Of a DNA stretch of 64,000 bases, positions 1 through 11,374 are shown piece after piece. The notes under the pieces are model-generated. The model was not told where the DNA came from. It searched no databases and saw nothing but the letters and a program-made list of their open reading frames with translations. Where the stretch lies: contig NC_053494.1 of NCBI RefSeq assembly GCF_905171775.1, forward strand, positions 124,586,028 through 124,650,027, written 5' to 3'. Position 1 is the first letter of the stretch, and the number at the start of each line of letters is the position of its first letter. Both the position numbers and the translations under genes were made by a program. This DNA comes from Rana temporaria. Taxonomy: Eukaryota > Chordata > Amphibia > Anura > Ranidae.

Positions 1-194
1 AGATAAGGTAAAGGTTTACTTTACAAAGAATACCCAATCACATGCAAGGAAAATAAAAAGGCAAAACAAGAGGGGGAGAGAGAGTGCCCCTGTCTAAGTG
101 TAGTATACATGAGGATTTGGGTAACAAATGGCAGAAAGGTAGGTATTGCAAACATATATAGAAAGATAAACGCAGCACATCAATATGTATACTC

Positions 195-304
195 GATGTT
201 GGCTGGCAGGGGCTTATAAACGGTAGGAGTATATGGCATCTCAGTAGATCTACTGTGAAGACCTTGTCAAGTGCAAACTCATACTTCAGTATGCAACCGT
301 ATCA
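195..304. repeat. Left copy of a diverged inverted repeat
   Basis: This stretch matches the reverse complement of roughly 1763-1880. Shared landmarks are a 'tactgtgaagac' block and a 'gcaaccgtatca' block. The copies differ by scattered substitutions and small indels, so they are old. They are probably two copies of one dispersed repeat in opposite orientation; I do not recognise the family. Confidence 0.6.
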
Positions 305-792
305 ATGCCTCCTTGTTGTCCACTGCTGCCCCCCCCCCCCATTTGACTACACACCATTAGCACTGGCTCTTCCTGGTTTTCAGCCTATGGGTGGCTTGCT
401 CCACTCCCTGACAGACCCATACATCTGTGGTCATTGGAGATGCGTCATCCATTTGCCTTCCATTGGATTCCATTAAAGGGCATCATCTGCTGGTATCTGC
501 GCATAATGCCTATCTATGTATTACTAATGTGAGTGCAATACTGTTTTTACATTTGTTTGTATTGATTATAATAAATATTACCTTTCCTCCACTTCCCCTG
601 TTAGCAAGCTCGTATATTTCCTTTAATCAGCCTACAATCGGGCAATATGAAGTCAGTTGAGGCCTTGTTGCTGACATTTTGCCTTATTTGTTAAATGTTT
701 TGATGTTGTAGACACGACCTTTGGTCATACTGTAATTGTATTCTATATTTGGAAAAATAAAAATCTATTGAAAATAAAAAATAAATATTACC
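305..792. other. No gene; possible LINE 3' tail
   Basis: A C-homopolymer lies near 331-343. The end of the stretch (about 730-792) is A-rich, with several AATAAA-like groups, and resembles the poly(A)-like 3' end of an L1-type LINE. No reading frame of LINE type was seen, so this is only a suggestion. Confidence 0.3.
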
Positions 793-795
793 TTA

Positions 796-1480
796 ATGCC
801 TTGTACACACGATCGGAATTTCCGTCGGGATAAACTCTGACGGATTTTTCCGACGGAATTCCGTTCAAGCTGTCTTCCATGCACACTGTCACACCAAATT
901 CCGACCGTCAAGAAAGCGGTGATGCACAACACTACAACGAGCCAAGAAAAATGAAGTTCAATGCTTCCGAGCATGCGTCGACTTGATTCTGAGCATGCGT
1001 TTTTTTTCTCCGTCGGAGTTCCATACAGACGAATGGAATTTCCGATTGCAATTTTTTCCAACGGAAAAAAGATGTTCTCTTTCTAAGGCCTCGTACACAC
1101 GGCCGAGGAACTCGACGTGCCAAACACATCGAGTTCCTCGGCCAGTTCAGCCCTGAAGCCGCCGAGGAGCTCGGCGGGACGAGAGCTCCCATAGAACAAC
1201 GAGGAAATAGAGAACATGTTCTCTATTTCCTCGTCGAGCTCCTCGTCGGCTTCCTCGGCCGAAAGTGTACACACGACCAGTTTCCTCGGCAGAATTCAGC
1301 CAGAAACTCGGTCGGAAGCTGAATTCTGCCGAGGAAACTGGTCGTGTGTACGGGGCCTAAGTCTGTCGGAATTTTCTGAAGGATAAAAAATCTAATGGGG
1401 AAACCCGCGGTCGGAATATCCGATGAAAAAATTCCGTCAGACTGTTTTCATCGGAAATTCCGATCGTGTGTACAAGGCAT
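796..1480. mobile_element. Foldback MITE, ATGCC/GGCAT ends, TA-flanked
   Basis: The terminal inverted repeats start ATGCCTTGTACACACGATCG on the left and mirror it on the right. The element is flanked by TA on both sides (794-795 and 1481-1482), as expected for a Tc1/mariner-type target. The body has CpG-rich arms with repeated 'ttccgtcgg' and 'catgcgtcgactt' blocks and no coding capacity. A different MITE (1087-1357) sits inside it, so this element is the older. Relatives with the same ends are at 5191-5567, 36748-37137 and 52206-52622. Assignment to Tc1/mariner rests on the TA only. Confidence 0.8.
1087..1357. mobile_element. Foldback MITE, GGCC ends, nested insertion, TSD TAA
   Basis: The ends are GGCCTCGTACACACGGCCGA and its mirror. 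The 3-bp target duplication TAA is at 1084-1086 and 1358-1360. The interior is a long imperfect palindrome centred on GAGAACATGTTCTC. It is inserted in the MITE at 796-1480. Copies of this family are at 6521-6789, 30060-30326 and 55316-55594, with longer elements sharing only the ends at 41213-41594 and 57591-58070. Confidence 0.85.
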
Positions 1481-1762
1481 TAGAGTGGCAAAAACTCTCT
1501 CTTTGCATACAATGGTTTTATACTTGAGAGACGGTGTACTCCTACTGGCTGACGAGGATATTCACCAGGAACTCTGCTTAGCTTACTATCAACATCATGA
1601 AAGCATATGAGGTCACCATCTGCTGCCATTTTTCCAGCTCATAAATGTGAGTGCATTTATATTCTCCTCTTCACACAATTGTCACTAATAATAATAGTTG
1701 TCCTCCTTTTTTGTATTTATCATTTTATATCCATATGAGAACCCAAGAAATTGTGTCCACTG

Positions 1763-1880
1763 ATACGGTTGCATACTGAAATATGAGTTTGCGCCTGACA
1801 GGGTCTTCACAGTAAATCTATTAAGATGTAATATACTCCTAACATTTATAAGCAACTGCCTGGCTTGTAGCTGGGCTGCA
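1763..1880. repeat. Right copy of a diverged inverted repeat
   Basis: This is the reverse-complement partner of 195-304, separated from it by about 1.5 kb that contains the MITE nest. Confidence 0.6.
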
Positions 1881-2599
1881 TACACTACACCGCCTAGAGT
1901 CTGTGTTTTTATATTGCATTTACCACAAGGAAAAATAACCTGGATTTTTGTTTGCACATGGTTGTATAATGAAAATCAGCAGAATTCTCCCTCATTTACT
2001 AAGCTGAATAGTTTAAAGTCTATTTTCCTTTAGTAAAGCATCCGGTGGCCATAGCAATTGAACTTGCGAATTGTGCAGCCCATTTGCCTTTAGTAAATTA
2101 ACCCCTATGTATTTTATTATTTTTTCCATAACTGGGCATTTTGTATTACCATTTCCCTGCCATGGTCACATTTTCTGCGTCAGGAGTTCAAATCAGTTCT
2201 CCTGTGCAGCAATAGATGACAGTGCCACAGGGCATGATTTTTCATTGGGCACAATAGGCCTTATCCTATAGACAACAGAAGCAAAGTATAGTTATCAGTC
2301 ACAGATTACTATTACACTGTTACTATTATAGATTATCCATGGTAAGTAGAAATCTAGTAATCTTTTATTAACCTATTTATAATTTGTAACAATATTCTAA
2401 GCCACTTTAAACCCAGTAACACAAGAAAGTGTTTTATGTATTAGAATCCTAGCAGGTTGGGTGTGAATTTGGTGCAATGTTTCTATGTATGGTTCTAGTG
2501 ATAGAAACCTGTCTCTGCAGTGAAGGATTCAAAATGAACCAAACTTCTCTAATGAAATATATTTTCTGAAAAAACAGTTTGCTGCAGAATTTAAAGGGG
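1881..2599. other. No recognisable feature
   Basis: The sequence is AT-rich with no coding signal, no terminal repeats and no tandem repeat that I can see. A 'ttactaaag...tttagtaaa' type of short inverted symmetry occurs around 1995-2095, which may be a remnant of a small MITE. Confidence 0.4.
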
Positions 2600-3351
2600 T
2601 TGACCAGCAAGAATTGGATTGCCACCTACTCATTCTTTATACCCCCCTATCCCTCCCCCCCCCCCAAGCCTCCCCTTCCCCACCCAAAAAAAATAAAAAA
2701 ATATTTTCCCCCCACCCTCTCTTCCTCCTCCTCCCCCCTCCACCTCCTCCTCTCCGTATCTCCCCCTCCTTTCAAGGAACCGGGCCTTCAGTTTAATAAT
2801 ATAAGACAGACTGACTTATTCCCCCATTTAAATTCCCCAACAGTCTCTTTCCTTCTTCTGAATATACGAATACATTCCATGCCCTCCAAGTTTCATTATA
2901 TTGTTCTTTTCTATCTTGGGCCGAGAGCACCAAGTCCTCTATGGCCCCCACGTTTCTAACCCTATTGAGCCATTCTACAATCGGGGGGGTGGTCTAGGGT
3001 TTTTCCAATTTCGAGCAATACCTGCCTTGGCTTCATTAATCAGGTGACAGATTATCGAGTTTCTATATGTCTTTGTTGGGATCTGTGAAAGATGTAACAG
3101 GAAAAAAGCTAGATCATCCAGTACTGGATAAGGTGTACATTTTTGGGACACCTTTTGTACTTCTAACCAATAATTCCTGATCTTAGGGCATGTCCAAAAT
3201 ATATAAAACAATGTTCCTGTTCCTTATTACATCGCCAACATTTATCTGAAATTTCAGGGGAGTACCTGCCTAATCTCGCCGGTGTATAATACCACCTATT
3301 TAAAAGTTTGTAGTTTAGTTCCTGAGTTCTGGTACAGGTTGATGTTTTCAT
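2600..3351 (-). pseudogene. L1 (Tx1-like) ORF2 C-terminus and 3' end, truncated
   Basis: On the minus strand two overlapping frames (3351-3163 and 3211-2975) give typical L1 ORF2 C-terminal sequence. The first has 'ELNYKLLNRWYYTPARLGR' and then a CWRC zinc-knuckle-like motif; after a frameshift the second continues with 'MFYIFWTCPKIRNYWLEV'. This is the region after the reverse transcriptase palm. The 3' side (2640-2770) is a C- and A-rich tract, G/T-rich on the coding strand, that would be the LINE 3' UTR. Everything upstream of the CWRC region is missing, so it is a 5'-truncated dead copy. Confidence 0.8.
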
Positions 3352-3834
3352 AGAAAGATCAGTTAAGGTCTAACCTACCCACGTGTTTTTTTTTTCCAAA
3401 GTTGAGGCATGCAAAACTTCATTGGGGTGCCCCATAGTCATTAGACACCCAATTGTGGTCACAAACAGCCAGTTCAAGGACCGTTCATTGAATCGCTATG
3501 GAAACCTTAAAGTGAACCTGTCCTTTGCCCATCAGAGTAAAGCTGGCCATACACAGCTTTTTTTCATTCAGCCTGATTCCTCCATCAACATAAACAAGGT
3601 GGATGAAGAAATCACCCCTTCAGGACATTGTACTTTACATTGGCACCCGCTGATTGGCTGTAGCCACTGATTGAGGAACATTTTCCATCATGTCCCTTTT
3701 ACAGAAGTCAATAACATGATCCACCTTTGCTGAATTTCGAATGGCCACACACTGGTTGAAAATGTAAAAAAGGACAGTAATGTGTATATTGTATATACTT
3801 ATACACATAAAATACTAAACATAAAAAAATAGAG
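3352..3834. other. Possible remnant of a 'GCTGGCCATACAC' MITE
   Basis: From about 3542 the sequence starts with 'agctggccatacaca', the same end as the MITE at 29881-30420, and a partial mirror ('atggccacacactgg') occurs near 3740. This looks like an old degraded copy of about 200 bp. The rest holds nothing I recognise. Confidence 0.4.
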
Positions 3835-4593
3835 CTGCACTTACCCTATCATTAATACAATCAAAAAAGTGTTTTTTTTTGGGGGGGGGGGGGGGGTAAC
3901 AATTTTAGACTGTTTGCATTTTGCATAAGCGGGGCCGGTAGTGGCAGCCACTGTATGATTTTTTGCCACTGTATGAATTTGTGTATGAATTTTTGTCTTA
4001 AAACAAAAAATAAAATAATAATAATAATAGTCTAATAAAGAAATTGAAAAAAAAGTGCTATTATGTCACAAATTCATGTTTAAAACTTTAACCAATAAAA
4101 AAAAAAAAAAACAGTGCACAATTTAAAAAATACTAGCAGATAACAAACCTCTTACAGCAATGTGCAATATATTAAAGTGTAAAAATTCATATACAACCTT
4201 CCTTTTTGCCATTTAGGGGGTTCAATTTCTACTGGTGAGGAAAGGTGGTGGCAGCAGTCGGAAGATTGCTTATTTGATAAATTAAACATATTTACTTTAT
4301 TATTTTGATTTGCATTTCACAAATTCAGCACTAATGCACTTTGAAGATCTTTGCACATTATGAGGATTTTTTGTGCATTTTTTAATTTAATATTGGATGA
4401 AGTTGTATATGAATTTTGACACTTTAAGATATTGCATTACATAGCTGTAATAGGTTTGTTAGCTGCTAGTATATATGAAATTGTGCACTATTTATTTTAT
4501 TTATTGGTTGGAGGTTAAAAACATGAATTTTTTGAGACTATAGCACTTTAACTAATTGCACTTTATTGATTGTATAAATTACAGGGTAAGCAT
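3835..4593. mobile_element. AT-rich foldback element
   Basis: The sequence from about 3838 to 4205 aligns to the reverse complement of about 4380-4590. Landmarks are the outer 'cttaccct' / 'agggtaag', then 'aattcatgtt', 'ccaataaa', 'agtgcacaattt', 'tactagcag' and 'attcatatacaac'. The arms are old and carry indels, including a T/G homopolymer (about 3871-3896) only in the left arm. The loop is about 170 bp. No target duplication could be assigned and no protein is encoded. Confidence 0.7.
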
Positions 4594-5188
4594 ACACTGA
4601 TTGAAATTCGTCTCATCCCTGCTGAACCCGCTAAATGTCAATTAGCATATGATCAGCTTTAAATTACTGGTTCACTTTGATGCAGACCTAACCAGCTAAA
4701 CATACTTAGCTTTTCCTTGTTTGTCATCTGTCCCATTTGGCAAATGGGAGAGAAAAAAGACTGTCCTGTGTAAACATCAAGTTTTCCAGTCTGATAATTT
4801 TCATTGTCCCTTTGTAACAGTATTGGACCAATCACAAGCGCTGTCACATGCAGCCATTTAGATGCGCCTCCATACCAGGAAGAAGTAGATATTTACTTTG
4901 GTTCTGGCAGCAGCTGCAGACCAAAGGAAAAGTATTTTTTGCAAGGGGGGCGCAGTAAAATAAATCTGTTGCTTTGCCCTGTGTGGGCAAAACATACATT
5001 TTCTTTAAGTCTCTGTAGTGTTTCTAAAAACAATAAAACAGTTTAGAAGACATACAACTAGATAGATTATATCCACTTATATTTTATTTTATTTATTTTT
5101 AGCATAGACATTTTTGTTGTAGTGTGCACATGTTAGCATACACGTTTGACACTGGTCTTGTATGTTTTCATAAAAAAAATAACCAGTC
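4594..5188. other. No recognisable feature
   Basis: Open frames here are short and show no similarity to any family I know. No terminal repeats or tandem repeats were seen. Confidence 0.4.
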
Positions 5189-5190
5189 TA

Positions 5191-5567
5191 ATGCCCTGTA
5201 CACACGATCGGTCCATCCGATGAAAACAGTCTGATAGACCGTTGTCCTAGGTTAACCGATGAAAATGACTAATGGCCAGTTGTGCCTACACACCATCGGT
5301 TAAAAAAACGATCGTGTCAGAACGCGGTGACTTAAAAGTTCAATGCTTCCAAGCATGCGTCGACTTGATTCTGAGCATGCGCCGATTTTTAACCGATGGA
5401 CGTGCCTACAAACAATTGTTTTTTTTCTATCAGTTAGGTATCCATCGGTTAAATTTAAAACAAGATTGCTTTTTTTTAACCTATGGATAAATAACCGATG
5501 GGGCCCGCACACGATCGGATCCATCAGACCGTTCTCATCGGTTTGACCGATCGTGTGTACGCGGCAT
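5191..5567. mobile_element. Foldback MITE, ATGCC/GGCAT ends, TA-flanked
   Basis: The ends are ATGCCCTGTACACACGATCG and its mirror, flanked by TA at 5189-5190 and 5568-5569. The arms repeat 'aaccgatg' and 'catcggtta' blocks. The interior has 'catgcgtcgacttgattctg', also present in the copies at 796-1480, 36748-37137 and 52206-52622, so all four are one family. Confidence 0.85.
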
Positions 5568-5569
5568 TA

Positions 5570-6369
5570 GACAATTTTTGAAACGGAATACATTAAAATA
5601 TATTTGAATTAAACATATACTATATGGCCGCTTTATCCTTTTATTTGCAATGTCACCTTTCCTATAGATTAACTTTTTGTTTAATCAGTGTCCACTTACA
5701 TTTAAATTTCCGGCCATTTTATCTTAAGTGGAAAAGCTAGGATGGCACAATAGCTTTTGAAAATTTTAAATAATGCCATTTTAAAGAAAATACCACCTTC
5801 CCATCTTAAGATAGTGAATACAATTGAGAGAAGAGCTTAAAACGAACATTGTTTGAAATGAAAAAAGTCTAAGAATATGTACTGTATATTGGAAAAGTCA
5901 GTGAAAGTGACCACTTGGAGAAATATTGCTTTGTCAGGTGTTTTGTGATACCAAGGCTGGCCATAGATTAAACAATTTTCTTATTCAAATTCCATCAGGT
6001 TATCTAATTCCTCTCTATTCCATCTATAACTAAACGTTTTGCTTCAGTTATACTTTAAATGTTATTTGTGCACTGTGACATTTTAAATAATGGGTTTTAT
6101 AAAGAGCCAGTCAGAGTTGAAAGGAGTTTCTGTAACCCTGGGGAGCCATTTACAGCCAATTGCACCCTGAACTATTTTAGCTCTCAAACCTTTATACCAC
6201 ATATGAACCAGAGCTATTTGCAAAGAATAAAAAGGCAATTTGTCTAAATGTTGCACATTTTTCCAATCAATACTGAAAAAAATAATTAATTAATTAATAG
6301 TAATGGTAAAAACAGAAATGAAAAAAAAAAAGAAACTGCGGAAGAATAATAACTAAGGGGAGAAAGAAG
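5570..6369. other. No recognisable feature; short MITE-like end
   Basis: AT-rich sequence with a 'ggctggccatagatta' block near 5953 that resembles the end of the MITE at 29881. No coding signal was found. A (TTAA)n-like stretch lies near 6282-6297. Confidence 0.4.
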
Positions 6370-6373
6370 GTAA

Positions 6374-7170
6374 AGGGGTTGTAAAGGTAAAAAAAAATTC
6401 CCCTAAATAGCTTCCTTTACCTTAGTGCAGTCCTCCTTCACTTACCTCATCCTTCGATTTTGCTTTTAAATGTCCTTTTTTCTTCTGAGAAATCCTCACG
6501 TCCTGTTCTACTGTCTGTGAGGCCTCGTACACACGACCGAGTTCCTCGGCAAAAACCAGCAAGAAACTTGCTGGGAGATATTTTTTTGTCGAGGAAACCG
6601 GTCGTGTGTACACTTTCGTCGAGGAAACTGTTGAGAAACTCGACGAGCCAAAAAGAGAGCATGTTCTCTATTTCCTTGACGGGAATGGAGAAAATTGGCT
6701 TGTCGAGTTTCTCGACGGCTTCACAAGGAATTTGACGAGCAAAACGATGTGTTTCGCCCGTCGAGTTTCTCGGTCGTGTGTACGAGGCCTAACTCCACAC
6801 AGTAATGCAAGGCTTTCTCCCTGGTGTGGAGTGTCGTGCTCGCCCCTTCCCTTGAGGGGGCGAGCAGGAGAGTCAGGACGCTCTCTACGTTGCAGATAGA
6901 GAAAGGAGCTGTGTGTTAGTGGGCGTCCCGACACTCCTGTTCGCCCCCTCCCCCCTCAAGGGAGGGGGCGAGCACGACACTCCACATCAGGGAGAATGTC
7001 TTGCATTACTGTGTGGAGTTACAGACAGAAGAACAGGAAGTGAGGATTTCTCAGAAGAAATAAGGACATTTAAAAGCAAAATCGAAGGATGAGGTACAGT
7101 AAGTTAAGGAGGACTGCACTACAGTAAAGGAAGCTATTTAGGGGATTTTTTTTTTATCTTTACAACCCCT
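6374..7170. mobile_element. TTAA-type foldback MITE carrying another MITE
   Basis: The outer ends are AGGGGTTGTAAAGG and CTTTACAACCCCT, flanked by GTAA (6370-6373, presumably a mutated TTAA) and TTAA (7171-7174). The long arms include 'tagcttcctttac', 'gcagtcctcctt' and 'gaggatttctcag', mirrored on the right, with G/C-rich inner arms ('ggggcgagcacgacactcc'). The left arm is interrupted by the GGCC-end MITE at 6521-6789. A TTAA target is typical of piggyBac or Kolobok-like transposons; the superfamily is not proven. A relative lacking its left arm is at 17738-18088. Confidence 0.8.
6521..6789. mobile_element. Foldback MITE, GGCC ends, nested insertion
   Basis: The ends are GGCCTCGTACACACGACCGA and its mirror. 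Flanks are TGA (6518-6520) and TAA (6790-6792). The mirror arm of the host element reads 'gtctgtaactcc' on the same strand, so the empty site was TAA and the left copy has mutated A to G. The centre contains GAGCATGTTC. Confidence 0.85.
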
Positions 7171-7609
7171 TTAAATGTATTTATTATTACAGGTATGTAT
7201 ATATTAATATAGCTCTGTCAATTTTCTCAGCACCTTACATATATTATACATTCACATCAGTCATAGCCCTCAAAGAGCTTATAGTCTTAGGTCCTTAACT
7301 CACATTCAAACACATTCAGTATCTCACAAAAGTGAGTACACCCCTCACATTTGTGTAAATATTTTATTATATCTTTTCATGTGACAACACTGAAGAAATT
7401 ACACTTTGCTACAATGTAAAGTAGTGAATGTACAGCTTGTAAATTTGCTGTCCCCTCAAAATAACTCAACACACAGCCATTAATGTCTAAACCTCTGGCA
7501 AACCAAAGTGAGTACACCCCTAAGTGAAAATGTCCAAATTGCGCCCAATTAGCCATTTTCTCTCCCCTGTGTCATGTGACTCATTAGTGTAACAAGGTCT
7601 CAGGTGTAA

Positions 7610-8254
7610 ATGGGGAGCAGGTGTGTTAAAATTGGTGTTATCGCTCTCTCACTCTCTCATACTGGTAACTGGAAGTTCAACGTGGCACATCATGGCAAAG
7701 AACTTTCTGAGGATCTGAAAAAAAGAATTGTTGCTCTACATAAAGATGGCATAAGCTATAAGAAGATTGCCAAGACCCAGAAACCGAGCTTCAGCAAGAC
7801 CATACAGCAGTTTAACAGGGCAGGTTCAACTCAGAACAGGCCTTGCCATGGTCGACCAAAGAAGTTGAGTGCACATGCTCAGCTTCCTATCCAGAGGTTG
7901 TCTTTGGGAAATGGACATATGAGTGCTGCCAGCATTGCTGCAGAGGTTTAAGGGGTGGGGGTCAGCCTGTCAGACCATACGCCACACACTGCATCAAATT
8001 GGTCTGCATGGTCCCAGAAGGAAGCCTTGTCTAAAGATGATGTGTAAGAAAGCTTGCAAACAGTTTTCAGAAGACTAGCAGACTATAAGGACATGGATTA
8101 CTGGAACCATGTCCTGTGGTCTGATGAGACCAAGATAAACTTATTTGGTTCAAATGCCATAAAGCATGTGTGTGGCGGCAACTAGGTGAGGAGTACAATG
8201 AAAAGTGTTTCTAGCCTACAGTCAAACATGGTGGTGGGAGTGTCATGGTCTGGG
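7610..8254 (+). pseudogene. Tc1 transposase, N-terminal part, broken
   Basis: The frame 7610-7951 encodes the paired-like helix-turn-helix DNA-binding region: 'ELSEDLKKRIVALHKDGISY' followed by a GRPKKLSA linker (GRPR-like AT-hook). After frameshifts the catalytic core starts with 'LWSDETKINLFG', where the GAT at 8123-8125 is the first acidic residue of the DDE triad. An in-frame stop follows at 'GGN*'. The sequence stops at about 8254 where foreign DNA begins, and resumes at about 12392. Confidence 0.85.
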
Positions 8255-8789
8255 CAGAGCAGCTGTTAGAAATCATGGGGGTCCATACAGCCTACCTGGC
8301 AGGGACCCCCCACATGGCAGTGGAGAGCCTCAACCTGAGCACCCCTCTCTCTAGCCCACAGGCAGCCAGGCAGCCAGTGGAGAAGAAGGAGACAGCACGG
8401 ACTGTGTACAATGGAGAAATGTAGGGTTTAATATACATATTAAGGAATCAAAAGTGGGTAATGTACATGTTTCAGGGATCAGGAGTGGGTAAATGCATAA
8501 ATTAAGAGAGTCTGGAGTATGTAGCATACAGAGTGCAGTGGTCAAGAGGGGGTAACGGGCAAAGGTAGCAAATAGGGGTATATAAAAGTTATCTCCCATG
8601 TGTCATTTGATGGCCAATGTACAGGCTTTTATGGATTAAATCAGAAGGCAATTTATTGCTTTTCCATCACCTAGCAAAAACCCACTGAAAAGTGATCAGC
8701 GGCCAACACAAGCATTCACTAATAAACAGCAATAATGCCCCTGATTAGAGTCACTCCAACCATGTGGTTACTGTGGCAGCATTCAATAC

Positions 8790-8804
8790 TGTATAATAAC
8801 GCAA
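8790..8804. repeat. Left copy of a 15-bp direct repeat (TSD)
   Basis: TGTATAATAACGCAA here is identical to 11656-11670 and flanks the palindromic element. The length suits a target-site duplication made by target-primed reverse transcription. Confidence 0.75.
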
Positions 8805-8977
8805 AAAAGAAGATTGTACTACACTAGGTAGTGACATGGCGGACTTTCAAAGGCAATCACAGGGACATTTTGGGTTATATAAAAATAAATTTAATTACAA
8901 AAATATATAAATATACAAATCAATTTCAATAAATGTTGAGGAAAAAACATAGATACATATTCTTAAGCAATATATTC

Positions 8978-9015
8978 GTCTCGCCGACGCGTTTCGCCTT
9001 ACGGCTTCTTCAGGA
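8978..9015 (-). ncRNA. Hammerhead-like motif, left palindrome arm
   Basis: Read on the minus strand: CTGAAGA (9013-9007), a perfect 3-bp hairpin GCC-GTAA-GGC (9005-8996), then GAAAC and GCGTCGGCGAGACG. CTGANGA, helix II and GAAA are the two core strands of a hammerhead ribozyme. I see no correctly placed cleavage triplet, so self-cleavage is not supported from sequence. Confidence 0.35.
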
Positions 9016-11374
9016 CGAGTTTTGAGATTTTATGACAAGAAGATATTGCTACTTGCATACGTCTGAAAAGAGATATACATTTGTAACATACAAACAACAT
9101 AGAAACATAATCCAATAAAAATATTGAGAGCCGACATGCAACAAAAGACTCAAAGAAATACCAAAGAGTTGGTGGCCATCCATATCCATCAAGGATCATT
9201 GGAATCACAGGTAAAGAGGTACCAGGTGATGAGTTGGCAAGCTGTTGAAACAAAGATAAATGACCAAAAACAGAAAGAAAAAATATGTACATACACAGAT
9301 ACCATATGCATATATAACTGCATGCTAATGTATTAACTTGGGCAAATAGAGATGGGGCAATGAAGGACCTACCCCAATGGGAGGAGAAAAGAGAATCTCC
9401 TAATGATGTATAGGGGCCACAGCGAGAATAAATTGCTGGTTCTAGAATAAAAGGATAAATAAAGCCATATGTGACCTGGCAGAGATGAAAATATACATAC
9501 ATAAGAGCAAATGAATACTGAATATTAAAGTTGCAGAGGCAGCCCATTTACCTGAAAGTAGAAACAGAAGAGCAAAACCGGGACCAGCAAGGCAAAGGGC
9601 AGGTGGGGGGGGAGCCTGGAGGAAAAGCAGATTCCGACGCAAGGCAGCCACACTGCACTGTCCAACAAAGGACAAACCGGAGGGTTTAAAAGCCTGTATA
9701 GAGTATAGCCATGGTCACCATTAGAGCAAGACAGTAAAATAATAAAACAAACATAAAGCAATCCTCTGTAGGAACCTAGGTGAAGAGAGGCAGTTACCTT
9801 GCAGCCTTAGAGTTGTATTTTGTCCCGGGGGGTAGCAGCCTGTGCTCCGCGCCGGGTCAAACAAATGGGGCTGGCTTTATAAAGGCCAGCACTCATGAAT
9901 GGCGCGTATCACGTTGGGGAGACGCGATGACGTCATCATAAGCGCGCCGGAGTCGACGGCGCATAAACAGAGGGAGAGGGGAATCAGCTGGTGCAGGCCA
10001 GGGAGGCTCGGCCTCAAGTGAGCACCGCAGCGCGGCCAATAGCAGCACGGGCCAGCCCGAGGGGGCGGCGCTGGCGGGGCTACAAGCCCCCACCCCATCC
10101 CATCATTCACGATGGACTGGGCGTGGCCGTGGGCGTGGCGGTATCGATCGCAATGTCGAATTCTGCCAGCCTGTTAATACTGCTCTTAGCCTTACCTCCC
10201 TGTGCTCAAGTGTGTGGGCTGGCAGAATTCGACATTGCGATCGATACCGCCACGCCCACGGCCACGCCCAGTCTATCGTGAATGATGGGATGGGGTGGGG
10301 GCTTGTAGCCCCGCCAGCGCCGCCCCCTCGGGCTGGCCCGTGCTGCTATTGGCCGCGCTGCGGTGCTCACTTGAGGCCGAGCCTCCCTGGCCTGCACCAG
10401 CTGATTCCCCTCTCGCTCTGTTTATGCGCCGTCGACTCCGGCGCGCTTATGATGACGTCATCGCGTCTCCCCGACGTGATACGCGCCATTCATGAGTGCT
10501 GGCCTTTATAAAGCCAGCCCCATTTGTTTGACCCGGCGCGGAGCACAGGCTGCTACCCCCCCGGGACAAAATACAACTCTAAGGCTGCAAGGTAACTGCC
10601 TCTCTTCACCTAGGTTCCTACAGAGGATTGCTTTATGTTTGTTTTATTATTTTACTGTCTTGCTCTAATGGTGACCATGGCTATACTCTATACAGGCTTT
10701 TAAACCCTCCGGTTTGTCCTTTGTTGGACAGTGCAGTGTGGCTGCCTTGCGTCGGAATCTGCTTTTCCTCCAGGCTCCCCCCCACCTGCCCTTTGCCTTG
10801 CTGGTCCCGGTTTTGCTCTTCTGTTTCTACTTTCAGGTAAATGGGCTGCCTCTGCAACTTTAATATTCAGTATTCATTTGCTCTTATGTATTTATATTTT
10901 CATCTCTGCCAGGTCACATATGGCTTTATTTATCCTTTTATTCTAGAACCAGCAATTTATTCTCGCTGTGGCCCCTATACATCATTAGGAGATTCTCTTT
11001 TCTCCTCCCATTGGGGTAGGTCCTTCATTGCCCCATCTCTATTTGCCCAAGTTAATACATTAGCATGCAGTTATATATGCATATGGTATCTGTGTATGTA
11101 CATATTTTTTCTTTCTGTTTTTGGTCATTTATCTTTGTTTCAACAGCTTGCCAACTCATCACCTGGTACCTCTTTACCTGTGATTCCAATGATCCTTGAT
11201 GGATATGGATGGCCACCAACTCTTTGGTATTTCTTTGAGTCTTTTGTTGCATGTCGGCTCTCAATATTTTTATTGGATTATGTTTCTATGTTGTTTGTAT
11301 GTTACAAATGTATATCTCTTTTCAGACGTATGCAAGTAGCAATATCTTCTTGTCATAAAATCTCAAAACTCGTC

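Noticed and set aside
2579..2959. 126-codon proline-rich frame
   Set aside because: It is the translation of a C-rich LINE 3' region on the wrong strand.
8999..9547. 182-codon open frame (minus), mirrored at 10841-11389 (plus)
   Set aside because: The two frames are identical but for one residue because they lie in the palindrome arms, so the identity is not independent support. The sequence is rich in hydrophobic and Cys/Phe residues, with no recognisable domain and no codon signal; chance frame most likely.
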